A stretch of DNA of 64,000 nucleotides from Nocardia vermiculata NBRC 100427 (GCF_001613265.1 NZ_BDCA01000008.1:62001-126000); one strand, 5' to 3'; positions 17,660-29,658 are shown, counted from the stretch's first letter. The notes: a model not told the origin generated them from the sequence alone. A program made the numbers and translations.

Positions 17660-19450
17660 GTGCTGCGCACCCACTTGGCTGGTTCGCTGCGAAGCGAGCA
17701 CGCCGGCCTGACCGTCACCCTGACCGGCTGGGTGGCCCGGCGGCGAGACCACGGTGGGGTGATCTTCATCGATCTGCGCGATGCGTCGGGCGTCGCGCAG
17801 GTCGTCTTCCGCGAGGGCGAGCCGGCCGAGCAGGCGCACAAACTGCGTGCGGAATACTGCGTCCAGGTCACCGGCGTGGTCGAGGGGCGCCCGGAGGGCA
17901 GTGCGAACCCGAACCTGCCGACCGGAGCCGTCGAGGTGAACGTCTCCGAACTGGTCGTTCTCAACGAGGCCGCGCCGTTGCCGTTCCAGCTCGACGAGCA
18001 GCCCGGCGAAGAGGCCCGGCTCAAGTACCGGTATCTGGACCTGCGCCGCGAGGGTCCTGCGCACGCCCTGCGGCTGCGCTCGAAGGTGAACGCCGCGGCG
18101 CGCGAGGTGCTCGACCAGCATGCCTTCGTCGAGGTGGAGACGCCCACGATGACTCGGTCCACCCCCGAAGGCGCGCGCGACTTCCTGGTGCCGGCCCGGT
18201 TGCAGCCCGGAAACTTCTACGCCCTGCCGCAGAGCCCGCAGTTGTTCAAGCAGCTGCTCATGGTCTCCGGTGTGGAGCGCTACTACCAGATCGCACGGTG
18301 CTACCGCGACGAGGACTTCCGCGCCGACCGCCAGCCGGAGTTCACTCAGCTCGACCTCGAGATGAGCTTCGTGACGCAGGAGGATGTGATCCTGCTGGCC
18401 GAGGACATTCTGGCCGCACTTTGGAAGCTGGTCGGGTACCGGATCCCCACCCCGATTCCGCACCTCACCTACGCCGAGGCGATGCGCCGCTACGGCAGCG
18501 ACAAACCCGACCTGCGGTTCGGTATCGAAATCACCGAGTGCGCCGAGTATTTCAAGGACACTCCGTTCCGGGTCTTCCAGGCACCGTATGTCGGTGCCGT
18601 CGTGATGCCAGGGGGCGCGAGCCAGCCGCGGCGCCAGCTCGACGCCTGGCAGGAGTGGGCCAAACAGCGCGGTGCCAAGGGGTTGGCCTACATCCTGATC
18701 AACGAGGACGGTACCCTCGGCGGCCCGGTCGCCAAGAATTTGTCCGATGCCGAACGCGAAGGCCTGGCCGCACATGTCGGCGCCGCGCCGGGGGACTGCG
18801 TGTTCTTCGGTGCCGGTGAGGTGAAATCGAGCCGTGCGCTGCTGGGCGCCGCGCGTGGCGAGATCGCGCGCAAGTGCGGCCTGATCGACGACGACGCCTG
18901 GGCGTTCGTCTGGATCGTCGACGCCCCGATGTTCGAACCGGCGGCCGACGCCACCGCCAGCGGGGATGTGGCGCTGGGGCATTCGGCCTGGACCGCGGTG
19001 CATCACGCGTTCACCTCGCCGAAGCCGGAATCGGAGGACACCTTCGACACCGATCCGGGCTCCGCGCTGGCCTACGCCTACGACATCGTGTGCAACGGCA
19101 ACGAGATCGGTGGCGGCAGTATCCGTATCCATCGCCGCGATGTGCAGGAGCGGGTATTCAAGGTGATGGGCATCAGCCACGACGAGGCGCAGGAGAAGTT
19201 CGGCTTCCTGCTGGATGCCTTCGCCTACGGTGCCCCGCCGCACGGCGGTATCGCCTTCGGCTGGGACCGTATCACCGCGCTGCTGGCCGGTGTGGAGTCG
19301 ATCCGCGAGGTCATCGCCTTCCCGAAGTCCGGTGGTGGGGTGGACCCGCTGACCGACGCGCCCGCGCCGATCACGCCGCAGCAGCGTAAGGAAGCCGGGC
19401 TGGACGTGAAGCTCGACGAGAACGGCAAGCCGATTTCGCAGCGCGCCTGA
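17660..19450 (+). CDS. aspS: Aspartyl-tRNA synthetase (bacterial type)
   Basis: Class II synthetase of 596 residues, with an N-terminal OB-fold anticodon-binding domain, catalytic core and a bacterial-specific GAD insertion. Motif 2 is [20 protein letters not shown] (about residues 219-238). Motif 3 is [13 protein letters not shown] (about 531-543). Actinobacterial AspRS is often non-discriminating, making Asp-tRNA-Asn for GatCAB; that cannot be decided here. The GTG start has AAAGGA 5 bases upstream. It lies 225 bp from the divergent metallopeptidase gene, so it has its own promoter. No T-box leader was seen. Confidence 0.97.
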   Translation: MLRTHLAGSLRSEHAGLTVTLTGWVARRRDHGGVIFIDLRDASGVAQVVFREGEPAEQAHKLRAEYCVQVTGVVEGRPEGSANPNLPTGAVEVNVSELVVLNEAAPLPFQLDEQPGEEARLKYRYLDLRREGPAHALRLRSKVNAAAREVLDQHAFVEVETPTMTRSTPEGARDFLVPARLQPGNFYALPQSPQLFKQLLMVSGVERYYQIARCYRDEDFRADRQPEFTQLDLEMSFVTQEDVILLAEDILAALWKLVGYRIPTPIPHLTYAEAMRRYGSDKPDLRFGIEITECAEYFKDTPFRVFQAPYVGAVVMPGGASQPRRQLDAWQEWAKQRGAKGLAYILINEDGTLGGPVAKNLSDAEREGLAAHVGAAPGDCVFFGAGEVKSSRALLGAARGEIARKCGLIDDDAWAFVWIVDAPMFEPAADATASGDVALGHSAWTAVHHAFTSPKPESEDTFDTDPGSALAYAYDIVCNGNEIGGGSIRIHRRDVQERVFKVMGISHDEAQEKFGFLLDAFAYGAPPHGGIAFGWDRITALLAGVESIREVIAFPKSGGGVDPLTDAPAPITPQQRKEAGLDVKLDENGKPISQRA

Positions 19451-19455
19451 GACCG

Positions 19456-19505
19456 CACCGGCGGCGGACATCCGGCTCGTACGGGTGTGGTTGCCGCCGC
19501 CGGTG
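19456..19505 (+). terminator. Possible terminator after aspS
   Basis: Twelve-bp exact arms at 19456-19467 and 19494-19505 enclose a 26-nt loop, 5 bp after the stop. The long loop makes this less certain than the other hairpins. Confidence 0.45.
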
Positions 19506-19577
19506 GCGGTGTCCGGCTAATCTGCAGAGCGCCGGACCCGGCCGGGCCGGACGCTTGCCGAGAAACAGGGGGCCGGA

Positions 19578-20552
19578 TTGCTGCACCTTCGGGTGATCTG
19601 CCCACCGGAATCGACGGATGCCGCCGTGACGGCGCTGCGGTCCTATCCGGGGGCCACGCTCATCACCGTCGACAGCGGCGCCGCCGTCGAACCACCGGGT
19701 GACCTGGTCCAGGCCGATATCGCCCGGGAGTCGGCCAACGATGTGCTGGAGGGGTTGTCCGGTCTCGGCATCCGTGATTACGGCGGAATCATGCTGTCCC
19801 CGGTGGAAACGGTGCTGTCGACACCGGCCGATCGCGCGGTCGAGGCGGCCCCGGGGGATCCGCAGGACGCGATCGTCTGGGCGGAACTGCTGAGCCAGAC
19901 TCATGAGGAGTCCACCCTCAATCCCACTTTCCTGGCGTTCATCACCATCGCGTGCCTGCTGGCGGTGGTGGGCGTGGTCACCGACTCTCCGGTGACCGTG
20001 GTCGGCGCGATGGTGGTCGGTCCGGAATTCGGTCCGCTGGCGGCGGTCGCGGTCGCGGCGGTGCGCGCGGATTTCGGGCTCGCTCGGCGCTCGGCGCTGG
20101 CGCTGCTGGCCGGTTTCCCGGTGGCCATGGGGATCGCGACGCTGGCCTGCCTCGTCTGGGAGCGGTTCGGCTGGATCACGCTCGACCGGTTCCAGTCGCT
20201 GCACAATGTGGATTTCATCTACCAGGTCGGACCGTTTTCCCTGGTGGTGGCACTACTGGCCGGCGCAGCGGGCATGTTGTCGCTGGTGACGGCGAAATCG
20301 GCAGCGCTGGTCGGGGTGTTCATCTCGGTGACCACGATCCCGGCGGCCGGTTTCGCGGTGGTGGCGGCAACCGTCGGCGAGTGGCACAAAGCGTTCATGT
20401 CCATCGGGCAGCTCGGGCTCAATATGGCCGGCATCGTGACCGCCGGGATCATCGTGCTCTGGTTGCGGCCCGAGCAGCGGCATGCGCTCGGGCCGCCCCG
20501 CAGATCGAATGCGCTGTCGCGCTGGTGGTTCGGAGTCGGGAGAGGGGAGTAG
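19578..20552 (+). CDS. DUF389 family membrane protein
   Basis: A 324-residue protein: an N-terminal ~110-residue soluble domain (LHLRVICPPESTDAAVTAL) and then about six membrane helices carrying the family's typical SPVTVVGAMVVGPEFGPLAA segment near residue 140. DUF389/TIGR00341 proteins are widespread and of uncertain function, possibly transport. It starts with TTG at 19578, 7 bases after an AGGGGG site. It is convergent with the proline-rich membrane protein gene, with 8 bp between the stops. Confidence 0.85.
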   Translation: MLHLRVICPPESTDAAVTALRSYPGATLITVDSGAAVEPPGDLVQADIARESANDVLEGLSGLGIRDYGGIMLSPVETVLSTPADRAVEAAPGDPQDAIVWAELLSQTHEESTLNPTFLAFITIACLLAVVGVVTDSPVTVVGAMVVGPEFGPLAAVAVAAVRADFGLARRSALALLAGFPVAMGIATLACLVWERFGWITLDRFQSLHNVDFIYQVGPFSLVVALLAGAAGMLSLVTAKSAALVGVFISVTTIPAAGFAVVAATVGEWHKAFMSIGQLGLNMAGIVTAGIIVLWLRPEQRHALGPPRRSNALSRWWFGVGRGE

Positions 20553-20560
20553 CCGGTGGG

Positions 20561-21709
20561 TCAGGCGACGAGCCGGCCGGTCAGCACCCGGTAGGAGTAG
20601 GTGACGGCCATCGCGGTGAGCGGGCCCACCGCCAACAGCCCGATCCCGCACAGTGCGGTGGCGACGAGCGTGGCGCCCGCGACGGTCAGCGCCAGCAGCA
20701 GGGTCGGGGCGAAATTCGAGACCACCAGCTGCACACTCGATTTGATGGCCGTGAACGGGTCCAGATCCTGGTCGATCACGAAGTGCAGCGAGAACATGCA
20801 CAGGTAGCCGACGATCAGTGCCGGAAGCACGCACAGTGCGGTCCCGATGCATACCGCGACGAAGACCAGTAGCGCGGTGATCAACACGTTGCCGGCATTG
20901 ACGAAACCGAAGAACGACCCGAAATCCGGTGGCGTACCGTCGGCTTCGTAGAGGGCACCGCGAATCATCGCGGCCTGCAGCAGCCACACGATCACCGCGG
21001 CGACGAGCGCGGTGAGCAACACCGGGCCCATCGAATTCATCCCGGTGACATTGACGACGACGGTCACCAGTAGATAGGCGACGAAGCCGACGAGGGTGAT
21101 CGCGACCCACGGAACCCAGTTGGCGCGGAAGTGTTCCCAGCCGAAGCCGAGTGCGCGTCCGACCTCCAGCCCGGGCGGGAGTGGGGCGCCCGGCGCGGCG
21201 CCGTACCCGGGCGCGGCGCCGTATTCCGGTGGTGCGCCGTATTCCGGTGGCATCGGCTCCTGTGGCGGTCCTCCGGGATACGGTGTGCCCCAGTTCTGAT
21301 CGGTCCCGGGCGGCGGATACGAGCCCGGTGGCCCGTAGGTCGGGCCGGTTGTGCCCTGCGGCCCGGGCTGAGCGTAGATCGGACCGGGCGGCGGCTGTGT
21401 GGCCGGCGGCCCGTAGCCCGGCCCCGGGCCGCCCGGCGGCGGAGTCGGGGGTACGCCTGTGGGCGGTGCGACCGGGGGGATCCCGGCGGCCGGTGCCCCG
21501 GCCGGGGCGGCACCCGGAGGTGCTGACACGCCCGGTACCTGCGAATACTCCGGTGGTCCGGCGGGAGCGGGTGGTGCGGGTGCGTAGTGTTCGCCGCGAG
21601 CGGTCCCGGGGGGTACGGGTCCGTCCGTAACGTGCCCGGATCGGCTCTCCGGTCGCCGTTCACCACCTTCGCCGGTGTCGCCGGGTGCGGACTGCGGGGA
21701 GTCGGTCAT
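20561..21709 (-). CDS. Proline/glycine-rich membrane protein (Rv2560-like)
   Basis: A 382-residue protein. Residues 1 to ~180 are disordered and extremely Pro/Gly/Ala/Tyr-rich, with PPPG, YGPPG and PEYGA repeats. The C-terminal ~200 residues form four to five membrane helices, including LVGFVAYLLVTVVV, VLLTALVAAVIVWLLQAAM and VLPALIVGYLCMFSLHFV. The layout and position close to rarA match the proline/glycine-rich transmembrane protein Rv2560 of M. tuberculosis; the family function is unknown. I chose the ATG at 21709, which has AAAGG upstream; the open frame reaches 22009 but runs antisense into the next gene. Confidence 0.8.
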   Translation of the reverse strand: MTDSPQSAPGDTGEGGERRPESRSGHVTDGPVPPGTARGEHYAPAPPAPAGPPEYSQVPGVSAPPGAAPAGAPAAGIPPVAPPTGVPPTPPPGGPGPGYGPPATQPPPGPIYAQPGPQGTTGPTYGPPGSYPPPGTDQNWGTPYPGGPPQEPMPPEYGAPPEYGAAPGYGAAPGAPLPPGLEVGRALGFGWEHFRANWVPWVAITLVGFVAYLLVTVVVNVTGMNSMGPVLLTALVAAVIVWLLQAAMIRGALYEADGTPPDFGSFFGFVNAGNVLITALLVFVAVCIGTALCVLPALIVGYLCMFSLHFVIDQDLDPFTAIKSSVQLVVSNFAPTLLLALTVAGATLVATALCGIGLLAVGPLTAMAVTYSYRVLTGRLVA

Positions 21710-21960
21710 CGTCGGACCTTTCGAATCACCTGGGTTCTGGTGCGCCACACTGCAGTTGAGATCACGACACAACCCGACGGGGCCGGGCGTGTCAAGCGAG
21801 CGGCCGCGTTGCCCGACCGGACGCTGCGCTCCGGCCGCCGGTGAGCGTAGTGAGCATCTCGTTTCGGCAGTGCACACCCGGCCGGGACACGCCGGGCAAC
21901 GCGCGAAAGGTTGCCGAACCGGTCGCTGAAAGTGACCTGAAGCGGGTAACTTGGGATGCG

Positions 21961-23130
21961 ATGACCGCACTATTGGCCGAACGCGCCGCCGAAGTCGTGG
22001 CCGCGGCACAACACTTGCTGACCAAGCGAATGGGTGCTGCGGTGAAGCTGAGCGACCCGATCGAACTCAGCGGTAGTGGGAGAACGACGGTGCTGCGCGT
22101 CCGCGTGGCAGAGAACTCCTTCTCCCTTCCCCGCACCCTGATCGTCAAGCAGGTCCGCGGCGCGGCGGAGGACCGCCGTATCGGCGGTCTGGCGCCCGGT
22201 GTGGCGAGTATCGACTCGGCATTCCTGCGTGAGGCGGTGTCGTATCAGTTCACCACCGCGCTGAGCAGCGAGCACCGGCCCGGTGCCTACCTGCTCGCCC
22301 ACAGCCTGCCGGACCGGTTGCTCATTCTCAGCGATCTGGGCGAGAACATGTCGCTCACATCGGTGCTGCAGACCGGTGTCGAACCGGCGACCCGGAATTC
22401 GCAGATGGCGTTCGCGCAGGCGCTGGGCCGGATGCATGGGGCGACCGTGGGCCGGGAAGCGGACTTCGTCGCGCTGCTGCGGCGGGTGGAGGTCGGGCAT
22501 CGCGTCGACGGCATCGCACAGCAGGCCGAGGCGGCGATCGGTGAGGTACCGAGGATGCTGGCCCGCGAGCTCGCCATCGAGGTCCCGGGTGAGATCGCCG
22601 AGCGCATCGTGCGCGGGAACCGGCTGTTCTCCGGGGGCCGTTTCCGGGCGTTCAGTCCGTCGGACCTGTGCCCGGACAATGTGATCCTCAACGACGAAGG
22701 CGCCCGGTTCCTGGACTACGAGTGGGGCGGCTACCGCGACGCGACGCTGGACATCGCCTACGCACTGGTCTCGTTCCCCGGTTGCCTGTGTGATTTCGAG
22801 CTGTCCCGGGAGCGGGCACAGCAGATGGTCGAGGCGTGGCGTTCCGAGGTGGTGGGAGTGTGGCCCGCGCTGGCCGACGACGACCTGCTGGCCGAGCGCA
22901 TCCTCGAGGCCCGGTTGATCTGGGTGTGGTTGTCCACCTACTGGTTCCTGCCCGCCGACCACACCCGGATCGCCGCCGCACGCGAACACGGTTTGTCGGT
23001 GCCACGCTCGGCTGCGCTGATCAATCGCTGGGCCGCGCTGGCGGAGGATGCGCGTTGTGCCGGCGACGACAATCTCGGCGACTTCGCCGAACATGTGTCG
23101 GCGACGCTCGAGGAGCTCTGGTCCGGCTAG
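21961..23130 (+). CDS. Aminoglycoside-phosphotransferase-fold family protein
   Basis: Putative small-molecule kinase of the APH/choline-kinase fold, 389 residues. The family's catalytic loop appears as [14 protein letters not shown] near residue 234, and the metal-binding DFG equivalent as [11 protein letters not shown]. An N-lobe Lys lies in [10 protein letters not shown]. The catalytic loop has Ser-Asp in place of the common His-x-Asp, so the activity is uncertain. The start is chosen at the ATG at 21961; a GTG at 21841 in the same frame would add 40 residues that look non-coding. The 251-bp gap to the divergent membrane-protein gene should hold both promoters. The substrate is unknown. Confidence 0.75.
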   Translation: MTALLAERAAEVVAAAQHLLTKRMGAAVKLSDPIELSGSGRTTVLRVRVAENSFSLPRTLIVKQVRGAAEDRRIGGLAPGVASIDSAFLREAVSYQFTTALSSEHRPGAYLLAHSLPDRLLILSDLGENMSLTSVLQTGVEPATRNSQMAFAQALGRMHGATVGREADFVALLRRVEVGHRVDGIAQQAEAAIGEVPRMLARELAIEVPGEIAERIVRGNRLFSGGRFRAFSPSDLCPDNVILNDEGARFLDYEWGGYRDATLDIAYALVSFPGCLCDFELSRERAQQMVEAWRSEVVGVWPALADDDLLAERILEARLIWVWLSTYWFLPADHTRIAAAREHGLSVPRSAALINRWAALAEDARCAGDDNLGDFAEHVSATLEELWSG

Positions 23131-23179
23131 CCCGGGTCCACCGCACCTCGGTGTCGGTGCGGATGGGTACCGTCGAAGC

Positions 23180-24523
23180 GTGAGTGAAGGCTTGTTCGAG
23201 GCACCGGAGGTGGACGAACCGTCCGGGGAATCGGCAGCGCTCCCGCAGGCGGGCAGCATGTCACCGCTGGCGGTTCGTATGCGTCCCGCGAGCCTGGACG
23301 AGGTCATGGGGCAGCAGCATCTGCTCGGTCCCGGGTCGCCGTTGCGCCGGTTGATCGAAGGGTCCGGCGCGGCCTCGGTACTGCTCTACGGCCCGCCGGG
23401 CACCGGGAAGACCACCCTCGCCGCGCTCATTTCGCAGGCCACCGGTCGCCGGTTCGAGGCGTTGTCGGCATTGTCGGCCGGTGTCAAGGAGGTGCGCGCG
23501 GTCATCGACCTGGCGCGGCGCCGCCTGCTGGTGGGGGAGCAGACCGTGCTGTTCATCGACGAGGTACACCGGTTTTCCAAGACCCAGCAGGACGCATTGC
23601 TGGCCGCGGTCGAGAACCGGGTGGTGCTGCTGGTCGGGGCGACGACGGAGAATCCGTCGTTCTCGGTGGTATCGCCGTTGCTGTCGCGGTCGCTGGTGCT
23701 GCAACTGAAGTCGCTGTCGGATACCGATGTTCGTGCGGTACTGCGCCGGGCGATCGACGACGAGCGCGGCCTGAACGGCCGGTACACGGTCACCGATGCG
23801 GCACTCGATCACATCGTGCGGATCGCAGGTGGGGATGCCCGCCGGTCACTGACGGCGCTGGAGGCGTCCGCGGAGTCGTCGCTGGACGGCACCGTCGATG
23901 TGGATCTGGTGGAGGCCAGCGTCGACAAGGCCGCGGTGCGCTACGACCGCGCCGGAGATCAGCACTACGACGTGATCAGTGCCTTCATCAAATCGCTGCG
24001 TGGTTCCGACGTCGACGCGGCACTGCACTACCTGGCGCGCATGATCAGCGCCGGTGAGGATCCACGCTTCATCGCGCGGCGGCTGATGATCCAGGCCTCC
24101 GAGGACGTCGGCATGGCCGACCCCACCGCACTGCAGACCGCCGTCGCCGCGGCCCAGGTGGTGCAGCTGGTCGGTATGCCGGAGGCACAACTGGCGCTCA
24201 CCCACGCCACCATCCATATCGCCACCGCGCCGAAGTCCGGCGCGGTCCCCGCCGCCATCGGCGCCGCGCTGAGCGACATCTCCGCCGGCAAGGCCGGTGC
24301 CGTCCCGCCGCATCTGCGCGACGGGCACTATGCGGGCGCGGCCAAGCTCGGGAACGCGCAAGGCTACCGGTATCCGCACGACCATCCGGACGGGGTGCTG
24401 ACACAGCAGTATCCGCCCGACGAATTGACCGGCACCGACTACTACACGCCCACCGACCACGGTTACGAACGCGAAGTGGGCCCGCGGGTGACCAAATTGC
24501 GTCGCATCGTCCGCGGACGCTGA
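23180..24523 (+). CDS. rarA: Replication-associated recombination ATPase RarA (MgsA)
   Basis: AAA+ ATPase related to clamp loaders, acting at stalled forks; Rv2559c counterpart. In the 447 residues, Walker A is GPPGTGKTT near residue 72, Walker B is LFIDEVHRF near 124, and sensor 1 is GATTENPSF. The C-terminal tetramerisation region includes [18 protein letters not shown] and [13 protein letters not shown]. The GTG at 23180 gives the expected short disordered N-terminus. It lies 49 bp after the phosphotransferase gene and 65 bp before alaS. Confidence 0.95.
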   Translation: MSEGLFEAPEVDEPSGESAALPQAGSMSPLAVRMRPASLDEVMGQQHLLGPGSPLRRLIEGSGAASVLLYGPPGTGKTTLAALISQATGRRFEALSALSAGVKEVRAVIDLARRRLLVGEQTVLFIDEVHRFSKTQQDALLAAVENRVVLLVGATTENPSFSVVSPLLSRSLVLQLKSLSDTDVRAVLRRAIDDERGLNGRYTVTDAALDHIVRIAGGDARRSLTALEASAESSLDGTVDVDLVEASVDKAAVRYDRAGDQHYDVISAFIKSLRGSDVDAALHYLARMISAGEDPRFIARRLMIQASEDVGMADPTALQTAVAAAQVVQLVGMPEAQLALTHATIHIATAPKSGAVPAAIGAALSDISAGKAGAVPPHLRDGHYAGAAKLGNAQGYRYPHDHPDGVLTQQYPPDELTGTDYYTPTDHGYEREVGPRVTKLRRIVRGR

Positions 24524-24588
24524 ATGCCGCGGAACACACGCCCGACCGCTGAAAACCGGGTGGACTGCGCCCGGTAGGCTGAATATCC

Positions 24589-27255
24589 GTGCAGACCCAC
24601 GAGATCCGACGGCGTTTCCTGGACCATTTCGTCCGTGCCGGCCACAGCGAGGTACCCAGTGCCTCGCTGATCCTGCCGGACCCCAACCTGCTGTTCGTCA
24701 ATGCGGGCATGGTCCAGTTCAAGCCGTATTTCCTGGGCCAGGAGGCGCCGCCGTTCTCGCGCGCGACCAGCGTGCAGAAGTGTGTGCGCACCGGCGATAT
24801 CGAAGAGGTGGGTGTCACCACCCGGCACAACACCTTCTTCCAGATGGCGGGCAACTTCTCCTTCGGTGACTACTTCAAGGAAGGTGCGATCACCTTCGCC
24901 TGGGAGCTGATCAGCAGGTCCCAGGAGGACGGTGGATTCGGCTTCGACCCCGAGCGGATCTGGGTGACCGCCTACGAGAGTGACCCCGAGGCCGCCGAGA
25001 TCTGGCATCGTGTCGCCGGGATACCGACAGAGCGCATCCAGTTCCGCGACGGCAAGGACAACTACTGGGACATGGGCGTGCCCGGTCCCGGCGGGCCCTG
25101 TTCCGAGATCTACTACGACCGTGGCCCCGAATACGGTGCCGAGGGCGGGCCGGTCGCCGACGAGGACCGCTATCTCGAGATCTGGAATCTCGTGTTCATG
25201 CAGGACATCCGCGGTGAGAAGAGTCCCAAACTGGGCTTCGAACCGGTAGGGACGCTGCCGAAGAAGAATATCGACACCGGGATGGGTGTCGAGCGGGTGG
25301 CGATGCTGCTGCAGGGTGTGGACAACGTCTACGAAACCGATCTGCTGCGCCCGATCATCGGCAAGGCCGAGGAGCTCACCGGGAAGAGCTACGGCGTCGA
25401 ACATGCCGACGATGTGCGCTTCCGGGTGATCGCCGATCATGCCCGCACCTCCGCGATGTTGATCGCCGACGGGGTCAATCCCGGCAACGACGGTCGCGGC
25501 TATGTGCTGCGACGGCTGCTGCGCCGCATCGTGCGCTCGGCCCGGCTGCTCGGCGCCGACCGGCCGGTGATCGGGGAGTTCATGAAGGTCGTCAGCGATC
25601 TGATGGCCCCGTCGTATCCGGAGCTGGCCACCGATTTCACCCGTATCGAAACGGTCGCGGTCGGCGAGGAAACCGCCTTCCTCAAGACGCTGAGCACCGG
25701 CTCGAAGCTGTTCGATGATGCGGTCACCGAGGTGAAGGCGACCGGTGGACGCACCCTCGCCGGCAGCGAGGCCTTCACCCTGCACGACACCTACGGTTTC
25801 CCGATCGACCTCACCTTGGAGATGGCCGCCGAGGCCGGACTCGAGGTCGACGAGGCCGGATTCCGCTCCCTGATGGCCGAGCAACGTCAGCGTGCCAAGG
25901 ACGATGCCCAGGCGCGCAAACATGCGCACGCCGATCTGTCGATCTACAAGGAACTGGTCGACCGCGGGGCTACCGAATTCACCGGCTTCGACGAACTGGC
26001 AACCGAGGCGACCGTGCTCGCACTGATCGTCGACGGTGTGCGGGTACCCGTGGCCACCGCCGGGCAGCAGGTCGAGGTCGTCCTGGACCGCAGCCCGCTC
26101 TATGCGGAATCCGGTGGCCAGATCGCCGACCGGGGCTCGCTCACTGCTTCGGGCACCGAACTGCGGGTCGACGACGTGCAGAAGATCGCCAAGAAGCTGT
26201 GGGTGCACAAGACCACCGTCGAGCGCGGGCAGATCACCGAGGGTGATGCGGTGCTGGCCCAGGTCGATTCGGCCTGGCGACGCGGTGCCACCCAGGGCCA
26301 TTCCGGCACACATATGGTGCATGCCGCGTTGCGACAGGTACTCGGCCCCAACGCGGTGCAGGCCGGTTCGCTGAACAAGCCCGGTTACCTGCGGTTCGAC
26401 TTCAATTGGCAGGGCCAGCTGTCGGAGGGGCAGCGCTCCGATATCGAGGCGGTGTCCAACGACGCGGTGGGCTCGGACTTCCCGGTGAACACCTTCGTCA
26501 CCGATCTGCCCAAGGCCAAGTCGATGGGCGCGCTGGCGCTGTTCGGGGAGAACTACGGCTCCGAGGTACGCGTGGTGGAAATCGGCGGGCCGTTCTCGAT
26601 GGAGCTGTGCGGCGGAACCCACGTGGAGCACTCCTCCCAGATCGGGCCGATCACGCTGCTCGGCGAGTCGTCGGTCGGTTCCGGAGTGCGCCGGGTGGAG
26701 GCCTTCGTCGGTCTGGACTCCTACAAGTACCTGGCCAAGGAACGGGCTCTGCTCGCCGGTGTCGCCTCCTCGCTGAAGGTGCCCTCCGACGAGGTACCCG
26801 GACGCGTGGAACAGTTGGTGGAACGCTTGAAGACCGCCGAGAAGGAACTCGAGCGCACCAAGGCCGCCGCGGTGCTGGCGGAGGCCGGCAGCTATGTCGA
26901 ACAGGCGCAGCGGGTGGGCCGGGTGCTGCTCGTCGCCGCGGCCGCACCGAAGGGTGTCGGCGCGGGCGATCTACGCACGCTGGCCACCGATATCCGGGGC
27001 CGCTTCGGCAGTGAGCCCGCCGTGGTGGTGTTGCTCGGCAATGTCGACGGCAAGGTGCCGTTCGTGGTCGCGGTGAACAAACCCGCACAGGAACTCGGTG
27101 TGCGGGCGGGCGATCTGGTCGGTAGCTTCGGCCCGAGCATCGCCGGTCGCGGCGGTGGGAAGCCGGAGATGGCGCAGGGCGCCGGCACCGACCCCGCCGG
27201 GATCGAGGCCGGCCTGTCCGGCGTGCGCGCACGGGTGGCCGAGATCGCCGCCTGA
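24589..27255 (+). CDS. alaS: Alanyl-tRNA synthetase
   Basis: Charges tRNA-Ala; 888 residues with all expected parts. The catalytic core begins with [20 protein letters not shown], followed by [16 protein letters not shown] and [20 protein letters not shown]. The editing domain carries the zinc ligands in [13 protein letters not shown] (about residue 567) and [13 protein letters not shown] (about 671). A C-terminal C-Ala domain follows. It is the first gene of a tightly packed series: its stop shares a base with the ruvX ATG (TGATG). No T-box leader is seen in the 65-bp upstream gap. Confidence 0.97.
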   Translation: MQTHEIRRRFLDHFVRAGHSEVPSASLILPDPNLLFVNAGMVQFKPYFLGQEAPPFSRATSVQKCVRTGDIEEVGVTTRHNTFFQMAGNFSFGDYFKEGAITFAWELISRSQEDGGFGFDPERIWVTAYESDPEAAEIWHRVAGIPTERIQFRDGKDNYWDMGVPGPGGPCSEIYYDRGPEYGAEGGPVADEDRYLEIWNLVFMQDIRGEKSPKLGFEPVGTLPKKNIDTGMGVERVAMLLQGVDNVYETDLLRPIIGKAEELTGKSYGVEHADDVRFRVIADHARTSAMLIADGVNPGNDGRGYVLRRLLRRIVRSARLLGADRPVIGEFMKVVSDLMAPSYPELATDFTRIETVAVGEETAFLKTLSTGSKLFDDAVTEVKATGGRTLAGSEAFTLHDTYGFPIDLTLEMAAEAGLEVDEAGFRSLMAEQRQRAKDDAQARKHAHADLSIYKELVDRGATEFTGFDELATEATVLALIVDGVRVPVATAGQQVEVVLDRSPLYAESGGQIADRGSLTASGTELRVDDVQKIAKKLWVHKTTVERGQITEGDAVLAQVDSAWRRGATQGHSGTHMVHAALRQVLGPNAVQAGSLNKPGYLRFDFNWQGQLSEGQRSDIEAVSNDAVGSDFPVNTFVTDLPKAKSMGALALFGENYGSEVRVVEIGGPFSMELCGGTHVEHSSQIGPITLLGESSVGSGVRRVEAFVGLDSYKYLAKERALLAGVASSLKVPSDEVPGRVEQLVERLKTAEKELERTKAAAVLAEAGSYVEQAQRVGRVLLVAAAAPKGVGAGDLRTLATDIRGRFGSEPAVVVLLGNVDGKVPFVVAVNKPAQELGVRAGDLVGSFGPSIAGRGGGKPEMAQGAGTDPAGIEAGLSGVRARVAEIAA

Positions 27256-27866
27256 TGGACAATTCCGAGAACTCGGAGCTCTCGGAACCGGAGCCGCCCT
27301 TATCGGGCGGGGCTCCGGGATCCGGGCCGGCGTCTTCTCCGGAACAGCTGCCCGTCGAGCGCCCCCGGGCCGATACCGATCCGGGCCGGGGGCGGCGCAT
27401 CGGCATCGATGTGGGAACAGTGCGCATCGGTATCGCCGCGAGCGATCCGGACGGGATCCTGGCAACGCCGGTGGAGACCGTAGCGACGGTGAAGGGGAGT
27501 AAACGGGGCCCCGCGACCGATCTGATGCGGGTAGCCGAGATTGTGCGGGAATATGAGGCGGTCGAGGTGATCATCGGCCTGCCGCGCACGCTCCGTGGTG
27601 GTGGCGGCTCTTCCGCGCGAATGGCCATGCGGTTCGCTGATCGTTTGCGAAACCTGATTCCCGGTGTGCCGATACGACTTTCCGACGAACGTTTGACTAC
27701 GGTGTCAGCTGCACGTGCATTGCGGGACAGCGGAGTTCGCTCGCGTGGCCGGCGGCAGGTGATCGACCAGGCCGCCGCCGTGTCGATCCTGCAGGGTTGG
27801 TTGGACGAACGGAGTGTGGTGTTGAACTCGGCCGGGGCAGACGAGGCCAGGTGGTCGGATGAGTGA
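27255..27866 (+). CDS. ruvX: Putative Holliday junction resolvase / pre-16S rRNA nuclease RuvX (YqgF)
   Basis: RNase H-fold nuclease of the YqgF family, implicated in pre-16S rRNA maturation. The family core starts at residue ~50 with [16 protein letters not shown], then GLPRTLRG and DERLTTVSA, and ends with [13 protein letters not shown]. The ~48 residues before the core are Ser/Glu/Pro-rich and disordered, longer than in most bacteria but usual in actinobacteria. It starts one base inside the alaS stop and ends 8 bases inside mltG. Confidence 0.93.
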   Translation: MDNSENSELSEPEPPLSGGAPGSGPASSPEQLPVERPRADTDPGRGRRIGIDVGTVRIGIAASDPDGILATPVETVATVKGSKRGPATDLMRVAEIVREYEAVEVIIGLPRTLRGGGGSSARMAMRFADRLRNLIPGVPIRLSDERLTTVSAARALRDSGVRSRGRRQVIDQAAAVSILQGWLDERSVVLNSAGADEARWSDE

Positions 27867-29658
27867 CCGCTGGACCCGGGCCGGGGAGCGCTCTCGTCAG
27901 CGTGCCGACGACCTGCAGCGGCGCTATCGGCGTGGTGGTGCGCATCGCAGTGCCACCGAGGACTGGGAAGACGAGGACGACACCGCCGTCATCCCACGAT
28001 ATGTCGACGACCAGCCGGACCCGCGCTACGTCGGTGACGACTACGACCCGGACTACGGCGCGGCGGACTACGACCCCCGCTATCAGGATCCGCGTTATCA
28101 GGATCCCGGCTACCGCGACGGCTACGCCGAACCCGAGTACGCCGAACCCGAGTATGCCGAGGCCGAGTACGTCGAAGCCACGGCCGAATTCGCGGCGCCC
28201 CCCGCCCGGCCGTCCCGCCGCAGCGGGCACCGCTACCTCGAACCCGAGGACGACCTCGACGAGCTCGCCGACGAGCCGATCGAAGACGACGAGCCGATCG
28301 AAGACGACGAGCCGATGGCGCCGCCGCCGGCGCGTCGCGGCACGCGCCCGGCGAGCAGCCGCGCGGCGAGTGCCGATACGGTGCGGCGAGCGCAGCGGAG
28401 CACGTCGCGGAAAGCACCGCAGCGGTCGTCTCGGAACTCCGCCGAGAAACCCGCTCGGTCCGGTGGTGGCCGGAAGCGGAGCTCGCGCGCGGCGTCGCGC
28501 AAGGCAGCCGAACGCCGCAAGCGCCGCCGGAACATGGTGGTCCTCGGCTGTGTGTTCATCGTTCTGATCGTGGTCGCCGGCGGTTATGCCGGCTACAAGT
28601 TCATCGGCTCGCTGGGCGGGCCGGAGGAATTCGACGGTCCGGCCGGTCCGCTGGCCGTGGTTCAGGTGCATCCCGGCGATACCGCGGGCGAGATCGCGCA
28701 GTCGATGTTCGACAAGGGAGTCGTAGCCAGTACCGGTGCCTTCTTCCAGGCGGCGATGCGCAATTCGGGTATCACCTCGGTCCAGCCGGGGTACTACGCC
28801 GTGCCGTCGCACAGCAAGGGCGAGGACGCCGTCACCGCGTTGCTGGGCAAGGAATCCCGGGTGGGCGCGGTGGTCGTGTCCGGTGGCCGCAGGCTGCACG
28901 ATTCGACCGACGTCCACACCGGCGCTCGCAACGAGGGGATCTACCGCAAGATCGCCGATGCCAGCTGTGTCGGTACCGGTACCGACAAGAAATGTGTCAC
29001 CTACGAACAGCTCGACGCCGCGGGTTCCGCCGCGGATCCGGCGGTGCTCGGAGTACCGGCGTGGGCGCTGGACGCGGTGCGCAAGGTTCCCGACCGCACA
29101 CGCCAGCTCGAGGGCCTGATCGGTGCGGGCAGCTGGAACTTCGATCCCTCGGGGACACCCGAGCAGATTCTCGCCCAGCTGGTCAGTGAGAGCGCGGCCA
29201 GCTACGAGACGACCGGTTTGCTGCAGTCCGGGGCCACGAACAAGCTCGATCCCTACCAGTCCCTGGTTGCGGCATCGCTGGTCGAACGGGAGGCGCTGCC
29301 GGAGGATATGCCGAAGGTCGCGCGGGTGGTGCTGAACCGGCTGGACGTGGGACAGCCGCTGCAGCTGGACTCCACGGTCAACTACACCCTCGACCGCACC
29401 GAGGTCGCGACCACCGACGACGATCGTGCTCGCGAAACCCCGTGGAACACCTATGCGATGTCGGGTCTGCCCGCGACCCCGATCTCCTCGCCGTCACTGA
29501 AGGCACTGCGAGCGGTGGAGGAGCCGGCCCCGGGGCCGTGGCTGTACTTCGTCACCGTCGACATGCAGGGAACGACGCTGTTCACCGAGAGTTACCAGGA
29601 ACATCTGCGCAATATCGAACGCGCCCAGGAGAGCGGAATCCTCGACAGTGGCCGATAA
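27859..29658 (+). CDS. mltG: Endolytic transglycosylase MltG, long acidic cytoplasmic head
   Basis: Membrane-bound lytic transglycosylase that cleaves nascent peptidoglycan strands. The 599 residues comprise a ~225-residue disordered cytoplasmic region, a membrane helix ([20 protein letters not shown]) and the extracytoplasmic YceG domain. The domain carries the catalytic Glu in ASLVEREA near residue 475 and the family C-terminus [20 protein letters not shown]. The head contains tandem repeats: [11 protein letters not shown] and [12 protein letters not shown] near residues 74-98, and [12 protein letters not shown] near 137-150. It overlaps ruvX upstream and aroE downstream by 11 bases. Confidence 0.93.
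   Translation: MSDRWTRAGERSRQRADDLQRRYRRGGAHRSATEDWEDEDDTAVIPRYVDDQPDPRYVGDDYDPDYGAADYDPRYQDPRYQDPGYRDGYAEPEYAEPEYAEAEYVEATAEFAAPPARPSRRSGHRYLEPEDDLDELADEPIEDDEPIEDDEPMAPPPARRGTRPASSRAASADTVRRAQRSTSRKAPQRSSRNSAEKPARSGGGRKRSSRAASRKAAERRKRRRNMVVLGCVFIVLIVVAGGYAGYKFIGSLGGPEEFDGPAGPLAVVQVHPGDTAGEIAQSMFDKGVVASTGAFFQAAMRNSGITSVQPGYYAVPSHSKGEDAVTALLGKESRVGAVVVSGGRRLHDSTDVHTGARNEGIYRKIADASCVGTGTDKKCVTYEQLDAAGSAADPAVLGVPAWALDAVRKVPDRTRQLEGLIGAGSWNFDPSGTPEQILAQLVSESAASYETTGLLQSGATNKLDPYQSLVAASLVEREALPEDMPKVARVVLNRLDVGQPLQLDSTVNYTLDRTEVATTDDDRARETPWNTYAMSGLPATPISSPSLKALRAVEEPAPGPWLYFVTVDMQGTTLFTESYQEHLRNIERAQESGILDSGR

Noticed and set aside
16541..19471. A 976-codon leftward open frame running antisense through all of aspS
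   Set aside because: Only its last 297 codons carry a protein family (the zinc metallopeptidase). The upstream part mirrors aspS codons and has no family motifs; it is a GC-bias shadow.
24524..24588. T-box leader before alaS, and likewise before hisS and aspS
   Set aside because: The gaps are short or lack the conserved T-box sequence and a specifier-loop layout.
24463..26631. 722-codon antisense frame over alaS
   Set aside because: alaS is complete on the plus strand. Long antisense frames are expected at this GC content.
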